A stretch of 19,133 bases of DNA, from positions 1 through 19,133 of the forward strand of contig JBBRSC010000032.1 of assembly GCA_038245795.1 (NCBI GenBank), written 5' to 3'. Below, one piece after another: positions 6,618-13,582 of this stretch (position 1 is its first letter; each line of letters begins with the position of its first letter). The notes beneath the pieces were generated by a model. That model searched no databases and was not told where the DNA came from. It saw nothing but the letters and a program-made list of their open reading frames with translations. The translations under genes were made by a program, and so were the position numbers. The stretch comes from JBBRSC01 sp038245795 (GTDB lineage: Bacteria > Actinomycetota > Acidimicrobiia > Acidimicrobiales > Microtrichaceae).

Positions 6618-7754
6618 ATGAACCCGGAACCTGTCGCGCCCGTCTCGATCGGGTCCATCACGCTTGATCCGCCGGTGGTCCTCGCACCCATGGCAGGGGT
6701 CACCAATGCCCCATTTCGGCGGCTCTGCCGACGCGCCGGCGGTGCGTTGTTCGTCGGCGAGATGATCACCGCTCGGGCGCTGGTCGAGGGTCACACCAAG
6801 ACAATGCTGTTGGCGGGCTTCCATCCCGATGAGACACCGAGGTCACTGCAGATCTACGGGGTGGACGCGATCTATGTCGGTGAGGCGGTGAAGCGGCTTG
6901 TCGACGATGGTCACGTCGATCACATCGACCTCAATTTCGGGTGTCCCGCACCGAAAGTGACCCGTCTCGGCGGCGGCTCGGCGCTTCCGGTTCGCCGGAA
7001 GATTCTGGCGGCCATTCTCGAAGCGGCGGTCAGAGAGGCTGGCGATGTTCCGGTCACCGCGAAATTTCGCATCGGCACCGACGACGATCACACCACGTTC
7101 TTGGACACGGGCCGTATTGCCGAGGCGGCTGGATGCGCAGCGGTGGCCCTGCACGCCCGGACTGCCGAGCAGCGGTACAGCGGCACGGCGAAGTGGGCGG
7201 CCATCGGCGAACTGAAGCAGGCCGTCACATCAATCCCGGTGTTCGGCAACGGTGACATCTGGGAGGCGCAGGACGCGCTCGACATGATGGCCGCCACGGG
7301 ATGTGACGGGGTGGTGATCGGTCGAGGGTGCCTGGGTCGGCCGTGGCTTTTCGCTGAGCTCGAAGCCGCCTTCGCAGGTCGACCGGTCGGCGAGCCACCA
7401 CTTCTGAACGAAGTGGCAGTGATGATGTCAGAACATCTTGCACTGTTGGAGGAGTGGACGAACCCGCGGCAATCGGCGCGGGAGTTTCGCAAGCACACAC
7501 GCTGGTACCTGACGGGCTACCCGGTTGGTCCGGACATCCGGCGGCAACTCTCGATGTTGGAGTCGGCACAGCATCTCAGCGACATCCTCGGAACGCTCGA
7601 TCCACAGATGCCGATGTTGCCGGACGGGCGCAGAATTCGTCGCGGACATACGAATGGGCCGTCGCCGGTTGCGCTGCCAGATCGTTGGTATGAGCTCGCC
7701 GATGCCGACGATGCGTTGGATCCGGGGGCCAATGCGCTGGTGTCCGGTGGCTGA
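6618..7754 (+). CDS. dus: tRNA-dihydrouridine synthase (DusB-like)
   Basis: The 378-residue protein matches the FMN-dependent Dus family, which reduces specific uridines in tRNA to dihydrouridine. Near the N-terminus APMAGVTNAPFRRL (23-36) forms the FMN/substrate barrel start. QIYG follows at 78-81. DLNFGCPAPKV holds the catalytic Cys109. HARTAEQRYSGTAKW and PVFGNGDIW fit the barrel strands, and VIGRGCLGRPWLF is the phosphate-binding end. The C-terminal helical domain binds tRNA. Start ATG 6618 gives a normal N-terminus. It overlaps the next gene by eight bp, so tRNA modification and nucleotide house-cleaning are made together. Which tRNA position is modified is not shown by the sequence. Confidence 0.95.
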   Translation: MNPEPVAPVSIGSITLDPPVVLAPMAGVTNAPFRRLCRRAGGALFVGEMITARALVEGHTKTMLLAGFHPDETPRSLQIYGVDAIYVGEAVKRLVDDGHVDHIDLNFGCPAPKVTRLGGGSALPVRRKILAAILEAAVREAGDVPVTAKFRIGTDDDHTTFLDTGRIAEAAGCAAVALHARTAEQRYSGTAKWAAIGELKQAVTSIPVFGNGDIWEAQDALDMMAATGCDGVVIGRGCLGRPWLFAELEAAFAGRPVGEPPLLNEVAVMMSEHLALLEEWTNPRQSAREFRKHTRWYLTGYPVGPDIRRQLSMLESAQHLSDILGTLDPQMPMLPDGRRIRRGHTNGPSPVALPDRWYELADADDALDPGANALVSGG

Positions 7755-8346
7755 GCCTGATGCCGCCGGGTCGCGCCTCATCTTGGCGTCGGCATCGCCG
7801 CGGCGGCGAGAACTCCTGGCACTCCTCGGCCGACCATTCGAGGTGATGGTCGCCGATGTCGACGAGACCCCGATCGAGGGGGAACACCCGGAGGAACTGG
7901 TGGAGCGGTTGGCGCTGACCAAAGCACACGCTGTTGCCGCGACGATCGGCCAGCAAGCGGTGATCATCGGAGCCGACACCATCGTCGTGCTGGATGGTGA
8001 GGTTCTCGGCAAGCCCACCGACGATGGCCACGCTCGCTCAATGTTGGGGGACCTGGCGGGGCGCACGCATCGAGTGCTCACCGGGGTTGCGGTCCTTGTC
8101 GCAGCCAGTCTCGCAACTGATTCGGCCACCACCACGAGCTTCGTGACGATCACTGAGGTCGATGTCGCACCGCTGACCGAGGACCAGATCGCCGACTACG
8201 TCGCGACTGGTGAGCCCCTCGACAAAGCCGGGGGCTATGGCATCCAAGGTCGCGCCGGCGCCTTCATCACCGAGATCCGGGGCAGCTACCACTCCGTGGT
8301 CGGGCTCCCGGTTGCCCATCTCGCCGACGTGCTCAACCGGATGTGA
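7747..8346 (+). CDS. maf: Maf-type nucleoside triphosphate pyrophosphatase
   Basis: A 199-residue member of the Maf/YhdE family, which hydrolyses non-canonical or excess nucleotides (commonly dTTP/UTP or modified forms) to monophosphates plus pyrophosphate. Motifs seen are SASPRRRELL (15-24), the probable catalytic base Asp77 in GADTIVVLDGEVLGKP, and TGEPLDKAGGYGIQG near the C-terminus. The start is taken as GTG 7747, giving an eight-bp overlap with the dus stop. ATG 7732 would add five residues. The reading frame open to 7525 overlaps dus and is not used. Its TGA lies inside the end of the convergent DUF3048 gene, a 14-bp tail-to-tail overlap, leaving no room for a separate terminator. Confidence 0.95.
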   Translation: MAEPDAAGSRLILASASPRRRELLALLGRPFEVMVADVDETPIEGEHPEELVERLALTKAHAVAATIGQQAVIIGADTIVVLDGEVLGKPTDDGHARSMLGDLAGRTHRVLTGVAVLVAASLATDSATTTSFVTITEVDVAPLTEDQIADYVATGEPLDKAGGYGIQGRAGAFITEIRGSYHSVVGLPVAHLADVLNRM

Positions 8347-9418
8347 TGCGAGCGAACCCGGGAGCCATGATCATCCAGGTCCGCCCCGGAGCCAACGTCA
8401 TGGGGGCACCGTCAGCGGTTCGAAGCGTCCACGTGTCGTCGGTGTTCGCCCGAGTCCAGGTACCGATCGTTTCGATGCCGTTGCGGTAGAGCCGGACCGG
8501 GCCTGATCCGATGGGCTGCGCCTCAGGCGATCGAGCATCGAACGGGCTCGTGCCGTAGGGGCTGCTCAGCATCAACACGTTGTCAGCCAGCAACTGTGCG
8601 CCGGTTCCGTCGAGTTGCGGTCGACCGTTCAGTTCCCGCAGCCAGACCTTGCGGTTGGCGTCCCACCGGAAGCCAACCGTGGTCGCCCAGGTCAGGCGAG
8701 AATCGACCGTTCCCACGCTGCGACCGACAGGAGCGTTGGGCGAGAAGTCGAAGAGCGGTTGCGGGGACACGCCCTGTTCGGCATGGGATCGGACTTCGGG
8801 GAGCGAGGCGAAGAGATTGTGCGGCGCTCGCAGCAACGGGTCCCGCCAGAAGACGCCATCGCCTTCGGCTGACAACGGCATGAAGGCGAGCAGCGGTGCA
8901 GATCGCGCCATCTGCACGGTGCCCTCGTTGCCGCCCGAGAACACCAAGAGCGGGCGATTCAGTGGCGTCAGGACTCCGAAGTCAGACGTGCGAACCGACC
9001 GCACTGGACCGATGCGTGCCGGGTCGCGGGATTGGAAGATGGCGATGAGGCGGGTCAGTCCGCCTTCGACGACTTCCTCCACCACCATGTCTGATTGCTC
9101 GACGCCCCAGACCGCGGGGATGCCGCCGAGTCCGTCGATCTTGGCAGCGATGGCGCGACGCGCCGAGGCCGGAGCAGCATCGCCAGTGGGCAACCCCGTC
9201 AACGGGAACGTTGCAACTGACGGCACTCGGGTGGATGGGACTGCGGTCGACGTCGCGGCCGACTCGATTGCGGCGCTGGCCCGTTGGTCGGGTCGCACCT
9301 GGCCTTCTGTGTGCTCGGCTGACGGATCGGCGGACACCGTGGCCGCCACCAACGACGCCGCCATCGTCATCCCGACGATCAGCGACAGGTCGATCACACG
9401 GAATCCTCGGGCGCTCAT
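8333..9418 (-). CDS. DUF3048 (YerB-like) extracytoplasmic protein
   Basis: The 361-residue protein has an N-terminal hydrophobic segment (residues 10-30) that serves as signal or anchor, with no lipobox cysteine. After a low-complexity Ser/Thr/Ala spacer, FPLTGLP (71-77) opens the DUF3048 N-terminal domain. EEVVEGGLTRLIAIF and RIGPVRSVRTSD (136-147) are typical family sequence. The second half, with LNGRPQLDGTGAQL and later GTWTR and LAPGRTW, matches the DUF3048 C-terminal domain. The family is secreted in Gram-positive bacteria, including the YerB lipoprotein of Bacillus, and its activity is not established as far as I know. ATG 9418 overlaps the upstream TGA as ATGA, tying it to the glycosyltransferase gene. 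A cell-wall role is inferred from that context. Confidence 0.9.
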   Translation of the reverse strand: MSARGFRVIDLSLIVGMTMAASLVAATVSADPSAEHTEGQVRPDQRASAAIESAATSTAVPSTRVPSVATFPLTGLPTGDAAPASARRAIAAKIDGLGGIPAVWGVEQSDMVVEEVVEGGLTRLIAIFQSRDPARIGPVRSVRTSDFGVLTPLNRPLLVFSGGNEGTVQMARSAPLLAFMPLSAEGDGVFWRDPLLRAPHNLFASLPEVRSHAEQGVSPQPLFDFSPNAPVGRSVGTVDSRLTWATTVGFRWDANRKVWLRELNGRPQLDGTGAQLLADNVLMLSSPYGTSPFDARSPEAQPIGSGPVRLYRNGIETIGTWTRANTDDTWTLRTADGAPMTLAPGRTWMIMAPGFARITSG

Positions 9419-11664
9419 GGGGTCACCCCGATCGACGCCGGATGGGCAACCTCGTCCATGAGCGCCGCGTCGCTCTTATCGATCGATGGGAGGTTGCGCA
9501 GGTCGATGGCGTCCCGGCCAGTCGAGTCGCGGTTGGGTCGCCAACCGATGGCGATTCCACCGATGATTGCCATGGTGGCCCGGATCTGCGCTGCGTAGAG
9601 AATGGGTCGCAACATCGTCGTCATGAGCGGCACCACCAGGAGGTACCGCAGGGGCTGACGTTCGATGTGGAGCGCCAACGCCGTGAGCGCGGTGCTCGTC
9701 GCCGTGATGATCGCCACGATCGTCAGCGACGTTCGAAAGGAGCCGGTGATCAGCGCCACCAGCGCAGTCGCATCGACCAACGGGCCGAGGATGCTGAGGC
9801 CGCCGAACACACAGAGATATGGCAGAAGCCAGGCGACTCGGGCGCCGCTCGTTCCCGTGGTCGAGCGTCCGAACATTCCGCGGTGCTTGGCGACATTTTG
9901 GAGGATGCCGGTCGCCCATCGAAGGCGTTGATTCCAGAACGAGCGGAGCCCCGTGGGCACGAGTGTTGTGGCATTTGATCGGGGTTCGAACTCCACCCGC
10001 CACCCGGCGCGCTGCAATGTGAGGGTGAGGTCGGTGTCCTCCGCGATGGTGTCCGCTGGGATGGGCCCGATCTCGTCGAGCGCTGAACGTCGGTACGCAC
10101 CGATCGCGCCGGGAACGCAGCTCATGACACCGAGTTCGGAGAACATCCGTCGTTCGATGGCGTTGGCCATGGCGTACTCGACGACCTGACACCACGCGAG
10201 TGGTCCTCGTGGATTCCCCACTCGCATCCGGCCGCAGACCGCTCCAACCGTTGGGTCCGCGAAGGGTCCGATGAGATGCACGAGGGCGTCGGAGTCTGGG
10301 GAGCTGTCAGCGTCGAGCATGACGACGAACTCCCCGACGGCGAAGGCGAGGCCGGTGTCGAGCGCGCCTGCCTTGCCGACTCCGGGACCGTTCACCACTC
10401 GCCCATACCCGATTCCGTCGCCGCCGACTGCCGCGCGGAGTGCACGATCCGCCAGCCCGGCCGTGGCGTCGGTGGAGGCGTCGTCGATGACGATAATCTC
10501 CCACGATCCGCTCAAGCGACGGGCAGCCGCGACGACATCGCTGATGGCGGCTTCGATCACGGTGGATTCGTTTCGCGCCGGGATCAGGATGCTGACTGAC
10601 GGGCCCGGAGCACCCATGGCCGCTGCTCGATCGAACGATTCTTGGAGGTCAGGCTCGATTCGCCGGCGTTCGCCGCGCCGATGACGGAGCGCCAAGCCGG
10701 CGCCGATGACCGCACGGGCCACGCTGGCGACCAGCACGAACCCGACCAAGAGCCCTATCCACTCGGCGAGGAATCGTTCGATCGTGATCAGCCACAGCAA
10801 TGTCGTTCCTGCGAGACGGGTGCCGCTGCTGGCGGAGGGTGACAGTCCATGAACAGAGCGTCCTGCGAACTCTGAGACCGTCCCGAAACGAAGCCCACGC
10901 ACGGCGATGTCGCTCGCTGCCGCGTTGAGGGCAGGGATGACCCAGCTCGTCTGGATGCCCGGCGCGGGCACAGCGACCACCGATGCGGTCCGACCCGAAC
11001 CCAGGAGATCACCAGCGAGATCAACAGTCGACAGTTCGGCTCGAGCTGGGCGCATGCTGCGGTCGCTCATGACGAGTCGTTCATAGGGATGCAGCACCGA
11101 GAGGACGGCGAGTTCCTCACCATCGAGCAGCTCGGGGGATGTGGCGTGCGACAGCCGGATGGCTCGTGGCACCTGGCCGGTGATGCCAGCGATCATGAGT
11201 TGTGCGATGTCGATCCGCCGCCGCCGATCCGCTCGGTCGCGTTGGTCGAGATGATCACCGGACAGTCCGACGGTGCCGATCTCGTGACCCCCGGCGGCGA
11301 TGCGACGAACGAGGTCGGGCTCGCGGGAGGCGGAGGTTCCATCCAGAAAGAACGTGGCGTGGACCTGGTGGATCGACAGCCATTGCAGGATGATCGGCGT
11401 CCATGTCGGGTCGGGACCGCCGTCAAAGGTCAGCGCCAGGATGTCAGCGGGTCGCGAACTTGACGTCGGCGGGTCGGTGGGCTCGACGACCGGGCTGTCG
11501 ACACGCATCTGGTCCGACGTCGGGTCGACGTGTGCCGTGGCTGGCTGGACGAGGACATTGTCGATCCACCATGCGGGCACGACAAGTCCCAGCAGGGTTC
11601 CAAGAACCATCCAAACTGCGACACGGCGGACGCCCCACCCGACGTGACGTCCAAACGTCGACAT
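9415..11664 (-). CDS. Fusion of a degenerate NodB-like domain and a GT2 glycosyltransferase
   Basis: A 749-residue membrane protein. It has an N-terminal helix (about 15-35), then a NodB/CE4-like domain (about 74-270), two hydrophobic stretches (about 286-322), a processive GT2 domain (about 350-590) and several C-terminal helices. The GT2 part keeps DDAS (394-397), DAD (451-453), EDTD (542-545) and QRLRW (579-583), as in chitin, hyaluronan or poly-GlcNAc synthases. It therefore probably polymerises or transfers a sugar from a nucleotide donor at the membrane. The deacetylase part has TFDGGP (79-84) instead of TFDDGP. The usual H(S/T)xxH motif is replaced after GHEIG (126-130) by a stretch lacking both histidines in register. 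The usual RxPY(G) motif reads IRLSHA. Deacetylase activity is therefore unlikely. GTG 11667, directly upstream, is an equally possible start. Confidence 0.9.
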   Translation of the reverse strand: MSTFGRHVGWGVRRVAVWMVLGTLLGLVVPAWWIDNVLVQPATAHVDPTSDQMRVDSPVVEPTDPPTSSSRPADILALTFDGGPDPTWTPIILQWLSIHQVHATFFLDGTSASREPDLVRRIAAGGHEIGTVGLSGDHLDQRDRADRRRRIDIAQLMIAGITGQVPRAIRLSHATSPELLDGEELAVLSVLHPYERLVMSDRSMRPARAELSTVDLAGDLLGSGRTASVVAVPAPGIQTSWVIPALNAAASDIAVRGLRFGTVSEFAGRSVHGLSPSASSGTRLAGTTLLWLITIERFLAEWIGLLVGFVLVASVARAVIGAGLALRHRRGERRRIEPDLQESFDRAAAMGAPGPSVSILIPARNESTVIEAAISDVVAAARRLSGSWEIIVIDDASTDATAGLADRALRAAVGGDGIGYGRVVNGPGVGKAGALDTGLAFAVGEFVVMLDADSSPDSDALVHLIGPFADPTVGAVCGRMRVGNPRGPLAWCQVVEYAMANAIERRMFSELGVMSCVPGAIGAYRRSALDEIGPIPADTIAEDTDLTLTLQRAGWRVEFEPRSNATTLVPTGLRSFWNQRLRWATGILQNVAKHRGMFGRSTTGTSGARVAWLLPYLCVFGGLSILGPLVDATALVALITGSFRTSLTIVAIITATSTALTALALHIERQPLRYLLVVPLMTTMLRPILYAAQIRATMAIIGGIAIGWRPNRDSTGRDAIDLRNLPSIDKSDAALMDEVAHPASIGVTP

Positions 11665-11674
11665 CACCGAGCGA

Positions 11675-11680
11675 ACGGTA
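11675..11680 (-). promoter_or_regulatory. Candidate internal promoter -10 (TACCGT) before the NodB/GT2 gene
   Basis: TACCGT on the minus strand ends seven nt before GTG 11667 and ten nt before ATG 11664. TTGTGG lies 18 nt further upstream as a possible -35. No SD is present. The 56-bp gap after the SpoIID gene could therefore hold a second promoter, letting the last two genes be expressed without the first. Confidence 0.45.
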
Positions 11681-11720
11681 ACGAAGTCGAACCCGATCCC
11701 ACAAGCGATACCGCCCTCGA

Positions 11721-13379
11721 CTACCGCCGTCGCACGCGACGCGTGCTTGCAGGGCGGACCGCGGCTCGACGACGGGTTGAGCGCCGGCTGCGCTTCACCG
11801 TCGTCGCCGGCGGCGAGGAGCGTTTCACGACCGCACAGCCCAACGCGGTGTTGGTATCGCCGGGGCCCGCGTTGATCGCGTAGGCACAGATCGTGGTGGT
11901 CGGATTCTTCGCCCACACCATCACGGCCCACTGGTGATCCGGGCCGAACCAGGGCACGGCCCGGCCGATGTCCTCGGAGTGCCGATTGGCATCGATGGCG
12001 GTGGTGAACACCCCGTCGACGTAGATGTGCACCGAGATCGGCGACATCGGAGCATCAGGATCGGCCGCCCACCCGACTGCCAACGCAACCTCTGATCCCC
12101 ACGGCACCGCACCGAACGTCGCACCCACGGGATTGCCGGTGAACACCCTCGGTACGCCCGTTCCGAATTTGGTGCTCAGGAGATTCCGGGCGAACGGCGT
12201 GCGAGCGTTCACCAGGGATCGGAACGCATTACCCGTCATCGCGATCGGGGCACCGGTTGTGCCACTGATGGTGAGAGTCGCCCGATCGACACGACCCGAC
12301 GCACCGATATTGCCGCCGAAGTCAACGCTCGTCACCGAACCGACGTCGCCCTTGCCGGCATCGCGTAGCCACCCCGCCAGCTCGTCGCCCCCGTACGTAC
12401 GCGTCCACGCAAAGTTCGGGTTTCCCGTTGCCTGGTCGAAGGGATCCGCTGCGGCGCGGAGATACGATTTGGGGGTCACGAAGACGTAGTCGCTCACCTC
12501 GGAGAATCCACCGTTGGATGACGAGTAGAACGCCTGGATGACCGCACCACCCGACGTCAGGACTTGACCACCGGTGCTGCTGACGGCGCCGACCCACCGG
12601 TCCCCTTGTGCACCGATTGCCTTGTCGTCGCCGACGTACCCCTGATCCGCCGTCGTGGCGAGGATGTCATAGGTGGCACTCCTCGGGTTGGCCATCCGGT
12701 AGGCGGCGTAGGTCCGGCCCGCAATGGCCTGCGTTCGCAGCGCCTCGGTCGGCCACGACGACGGCACTTCGCCCAACCCGTTGAGGTACTCCTGCAGCGT
12801 CATCTCCAGGATCACCTCCAAGCTCGACCCATTCGAGCGCACGATCAGGCGACCCGGGCGCAACGCCCGGCCGAAACACGACATCGTGGTGCGCTGAGCG
12901 TTGTTCCAGTTGATGACGGCCGCCGTGCTGGCACCCGCGAGCCCCGAGGATCCGCTCCCCCAGCTCGCCGCCACACCCGTTGCGAACGGCGTCACCGTCA
13001 GCGTTTCCGACGCCGACCCGAGGCCGATCATGGAACCACCGAGCGAACCGCCGCTGCGATCGGCCCCCGTCATCGTGAACGACGATGTATCGCACAACTT
13101 CACACGGATGGTGCCGAACGAACGCGTCTCAATCGGCGCGCCCGGGTAGTAAGCGTCCAAAATCTGTGCTGCGGTCTGGTCCGCATCGGCGCGCCCTCGC
13201 GCCCCGTACTGGCTCATCCCAACGCCGTGTCCGTATCCCCCACCACTCAACGTGATCATCGTCTCGGCGGACGCAGACGTCGGAACGAGCAATGGCTCCG
13301 CGACCAGGGCAACCAGGGCGCCAGCCATCACCACGGCCATTCGCCTGACGCGACCCATTGATCCAACGCGATGTGACAA
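11721..13379 (-). CDS. Secreted SpoIID/LytB-domain protein with an Arg-rich tail
   Basis: The 552-residue product has a signal peptide (basic n-region, hydrophobic core, cleavage expected after SASA at residue 38). The SpoIID/LytB domain follows, with GGGYGHGVGMSQYGARG (46-62), EMTLQEYLNGLGEVPSSWP, ALRTQAIAGRTYA and FYSSSNGGFSE. SpoIID-type proteins are lytic transglycosylases acting on denuded peptidoglycan; LytB-type relatives modulate wall hydrolases. From about residue 410 there is a module with VGWAADPDAP and CAYAINAGPG, a pattern repeated in many secreted actinobacterial proteins. The last 34 residues hold 13 Arg and 2 Lys. A TTG at 13379 is chosen as start because GAGGAG lies five nt upstream. 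ATG 13358 has no SD. It heads the envelope gene set. The organism need not sporulate, since many non-sporulating actinobacteria carry this family. Confidence 0.92.
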   Translation of the reverse strand: MSHRVGSMGRVRRMAVVMAGALVALVAEPLLVPTSASAETMITLSGGGYGHGVGMSQYGARGRADADQTAAQILDAYYPGAPIETRSFGTIRVKLCDTSSFTMTGADRSGGSLGGSMIGLGSASETLTVTPFATGVAASWGSGSSGLAGASTAAVINWNNAQRTTMSCFGRALRPGRLIVRSNGSSLEVILEMTLQEYLNGLGEVPSSWPTEALRTQAIAGRTYAAYRMANPRSATYDILATTADQGYVGDDKAIGAQGDRWVGAVSSTGGQVLTSGGAVIQAFYSSSNGGFSEVSDYVFVTPKSYLRAAADPFDQATGNPNFAWTRTYGGDELAGWLRDAGKGDVGSVTSVDFGGNIGASGRVDRATLTISGTTGAPIAMTGNAFRSLVNARTPFARNLLSTKFGTGVPRVFTGNPVGATFGAVPWGSEVALAVGWAADPDAPMSPISVHIYVDGVFTTAIDANRHSEDIGRAVPWFGPDHQWAVMVWAKNPTTTICAYAINAGPGDTNTALGCAVVKRSSPPATTVKRSRRSTRRRAAVRPASTRRVRRR

Positions 13380-13384
13380 TCCAG

Positions 13385-13390
13385 CTCCTC
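13385..13390 (-). promoter_or_regulatory. SD (GAGGAG) that sets a TTG start for the SpoIID/LytB gene
   Basis: GAGGAG on the minus strand is five nt from TTG 13379 but 26 nt from the first ATG at 13358, so the rare TTG is the better start. Above it lies CGGGC-A-GCCCG (13410-13420), a small GC-rich inverted repeat that could fold in the leader. No clear -10 was found for this gene in the roughly 200-bp divergent region. Confidence 0.6.
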
Positions 13391-13487
13391 AGCAGTGACT
13401 CAACAGAGCCGGGCAGCCCGCCGATGAATGAACTGCCCCTCCTGTCTTCGGCGTTCGGCGGCTCGAGGTTGACCCATCTCGACCGCA

Positions 13488-13504
13488 GAACTGACGGGCA
13501 GTTC
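13488..13504. repeat. Inverted repeat GAACTG-N5-CAGTTC in the divergent promoter region
   Basis: A perfect 6-bp inverted repeat with a 5-nt spacer sits between the SpoIID/LytB gene and the carotenoid-oxygenase gene. It is the same size and spacing as the repeat at 2457-2473, though the arms differ. It could be a dimeric regulator site. It is not the actinobacterial SOS box, which has GAAC and GTTC four nt apart. Confidence 0.35.
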
Positions 13505-13536
13505 GGGAGTGTTCGACGAAGCGCCATGAACACCGT

Positions 13537-13542
13537 TAACCT
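13537..13542 (+). promoter_or_regulatory. Candidate -10 (TAACCT) for the carotenoid-oxygenase gene
   Basis: TAACCT is the best TANNNT hexamer upstream of the gene; TTCGAC at 13512-13517 is a weak possible -35 with a 19-nt spacer. Transcription would start near 13548-13549, inside or at an ATG that opens a short reading frame, and give about 35 nt of leader before GTG 13583. Confidence 0.35.
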
Positions 13543-13547
13543 TGGGG

Positions 13548-13574
13548 ATGAACCACTGGGAACTACGGGGGTAG
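13548..13574 (+). CDS. Possible 8-codon leader peptide ending on the SD
   Basis: ATG 13548 opens a frame coding MNHWELRG and closes with TAG at 13572-13574. The stop overlaps AGGGG (13573-13577), the SD-like stretch five nt before GTG 13583. If the transcript begins near 13548, this would be a leaderless micro-gene whose translation ends at the ribosome site of the next gene. That would allow coupling. The frame is short enough to arise by chance, so confidence is low. Confidence 0.2.
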   Translation: MNHWELRG

Positions 13575-13582
13575 GGGTAGAC

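Noticed and set aside
8333..8346. Assembly error at the Maf/DUF3048 tail-to-tail overlap
   Set aside because: Both C-termini look complete for their families, and a 14-bp convergent overlap is normal in compact genomes.
12564..13361. A 265-codon plus-strand frame
   Set aside because: It is antisense to the SpoIID/LytB gene and strongly Arg-rich with no recognisable domain.
13488..13504. LexA/SOS box
   Set aside because: The actinobacterial SOS box has GAAC and GTTC separated by four nt; here the gap is nine nt, and the neighbours are not DNA-repair genes.
13358..13582. Longer N-terminus for the carotenoid oxygenase (ATG 13424 or 13526)
   Set aside because: Codons there have low G/C third positions, no SD is near either ATG, and the family domain begins only after GTG 13583.
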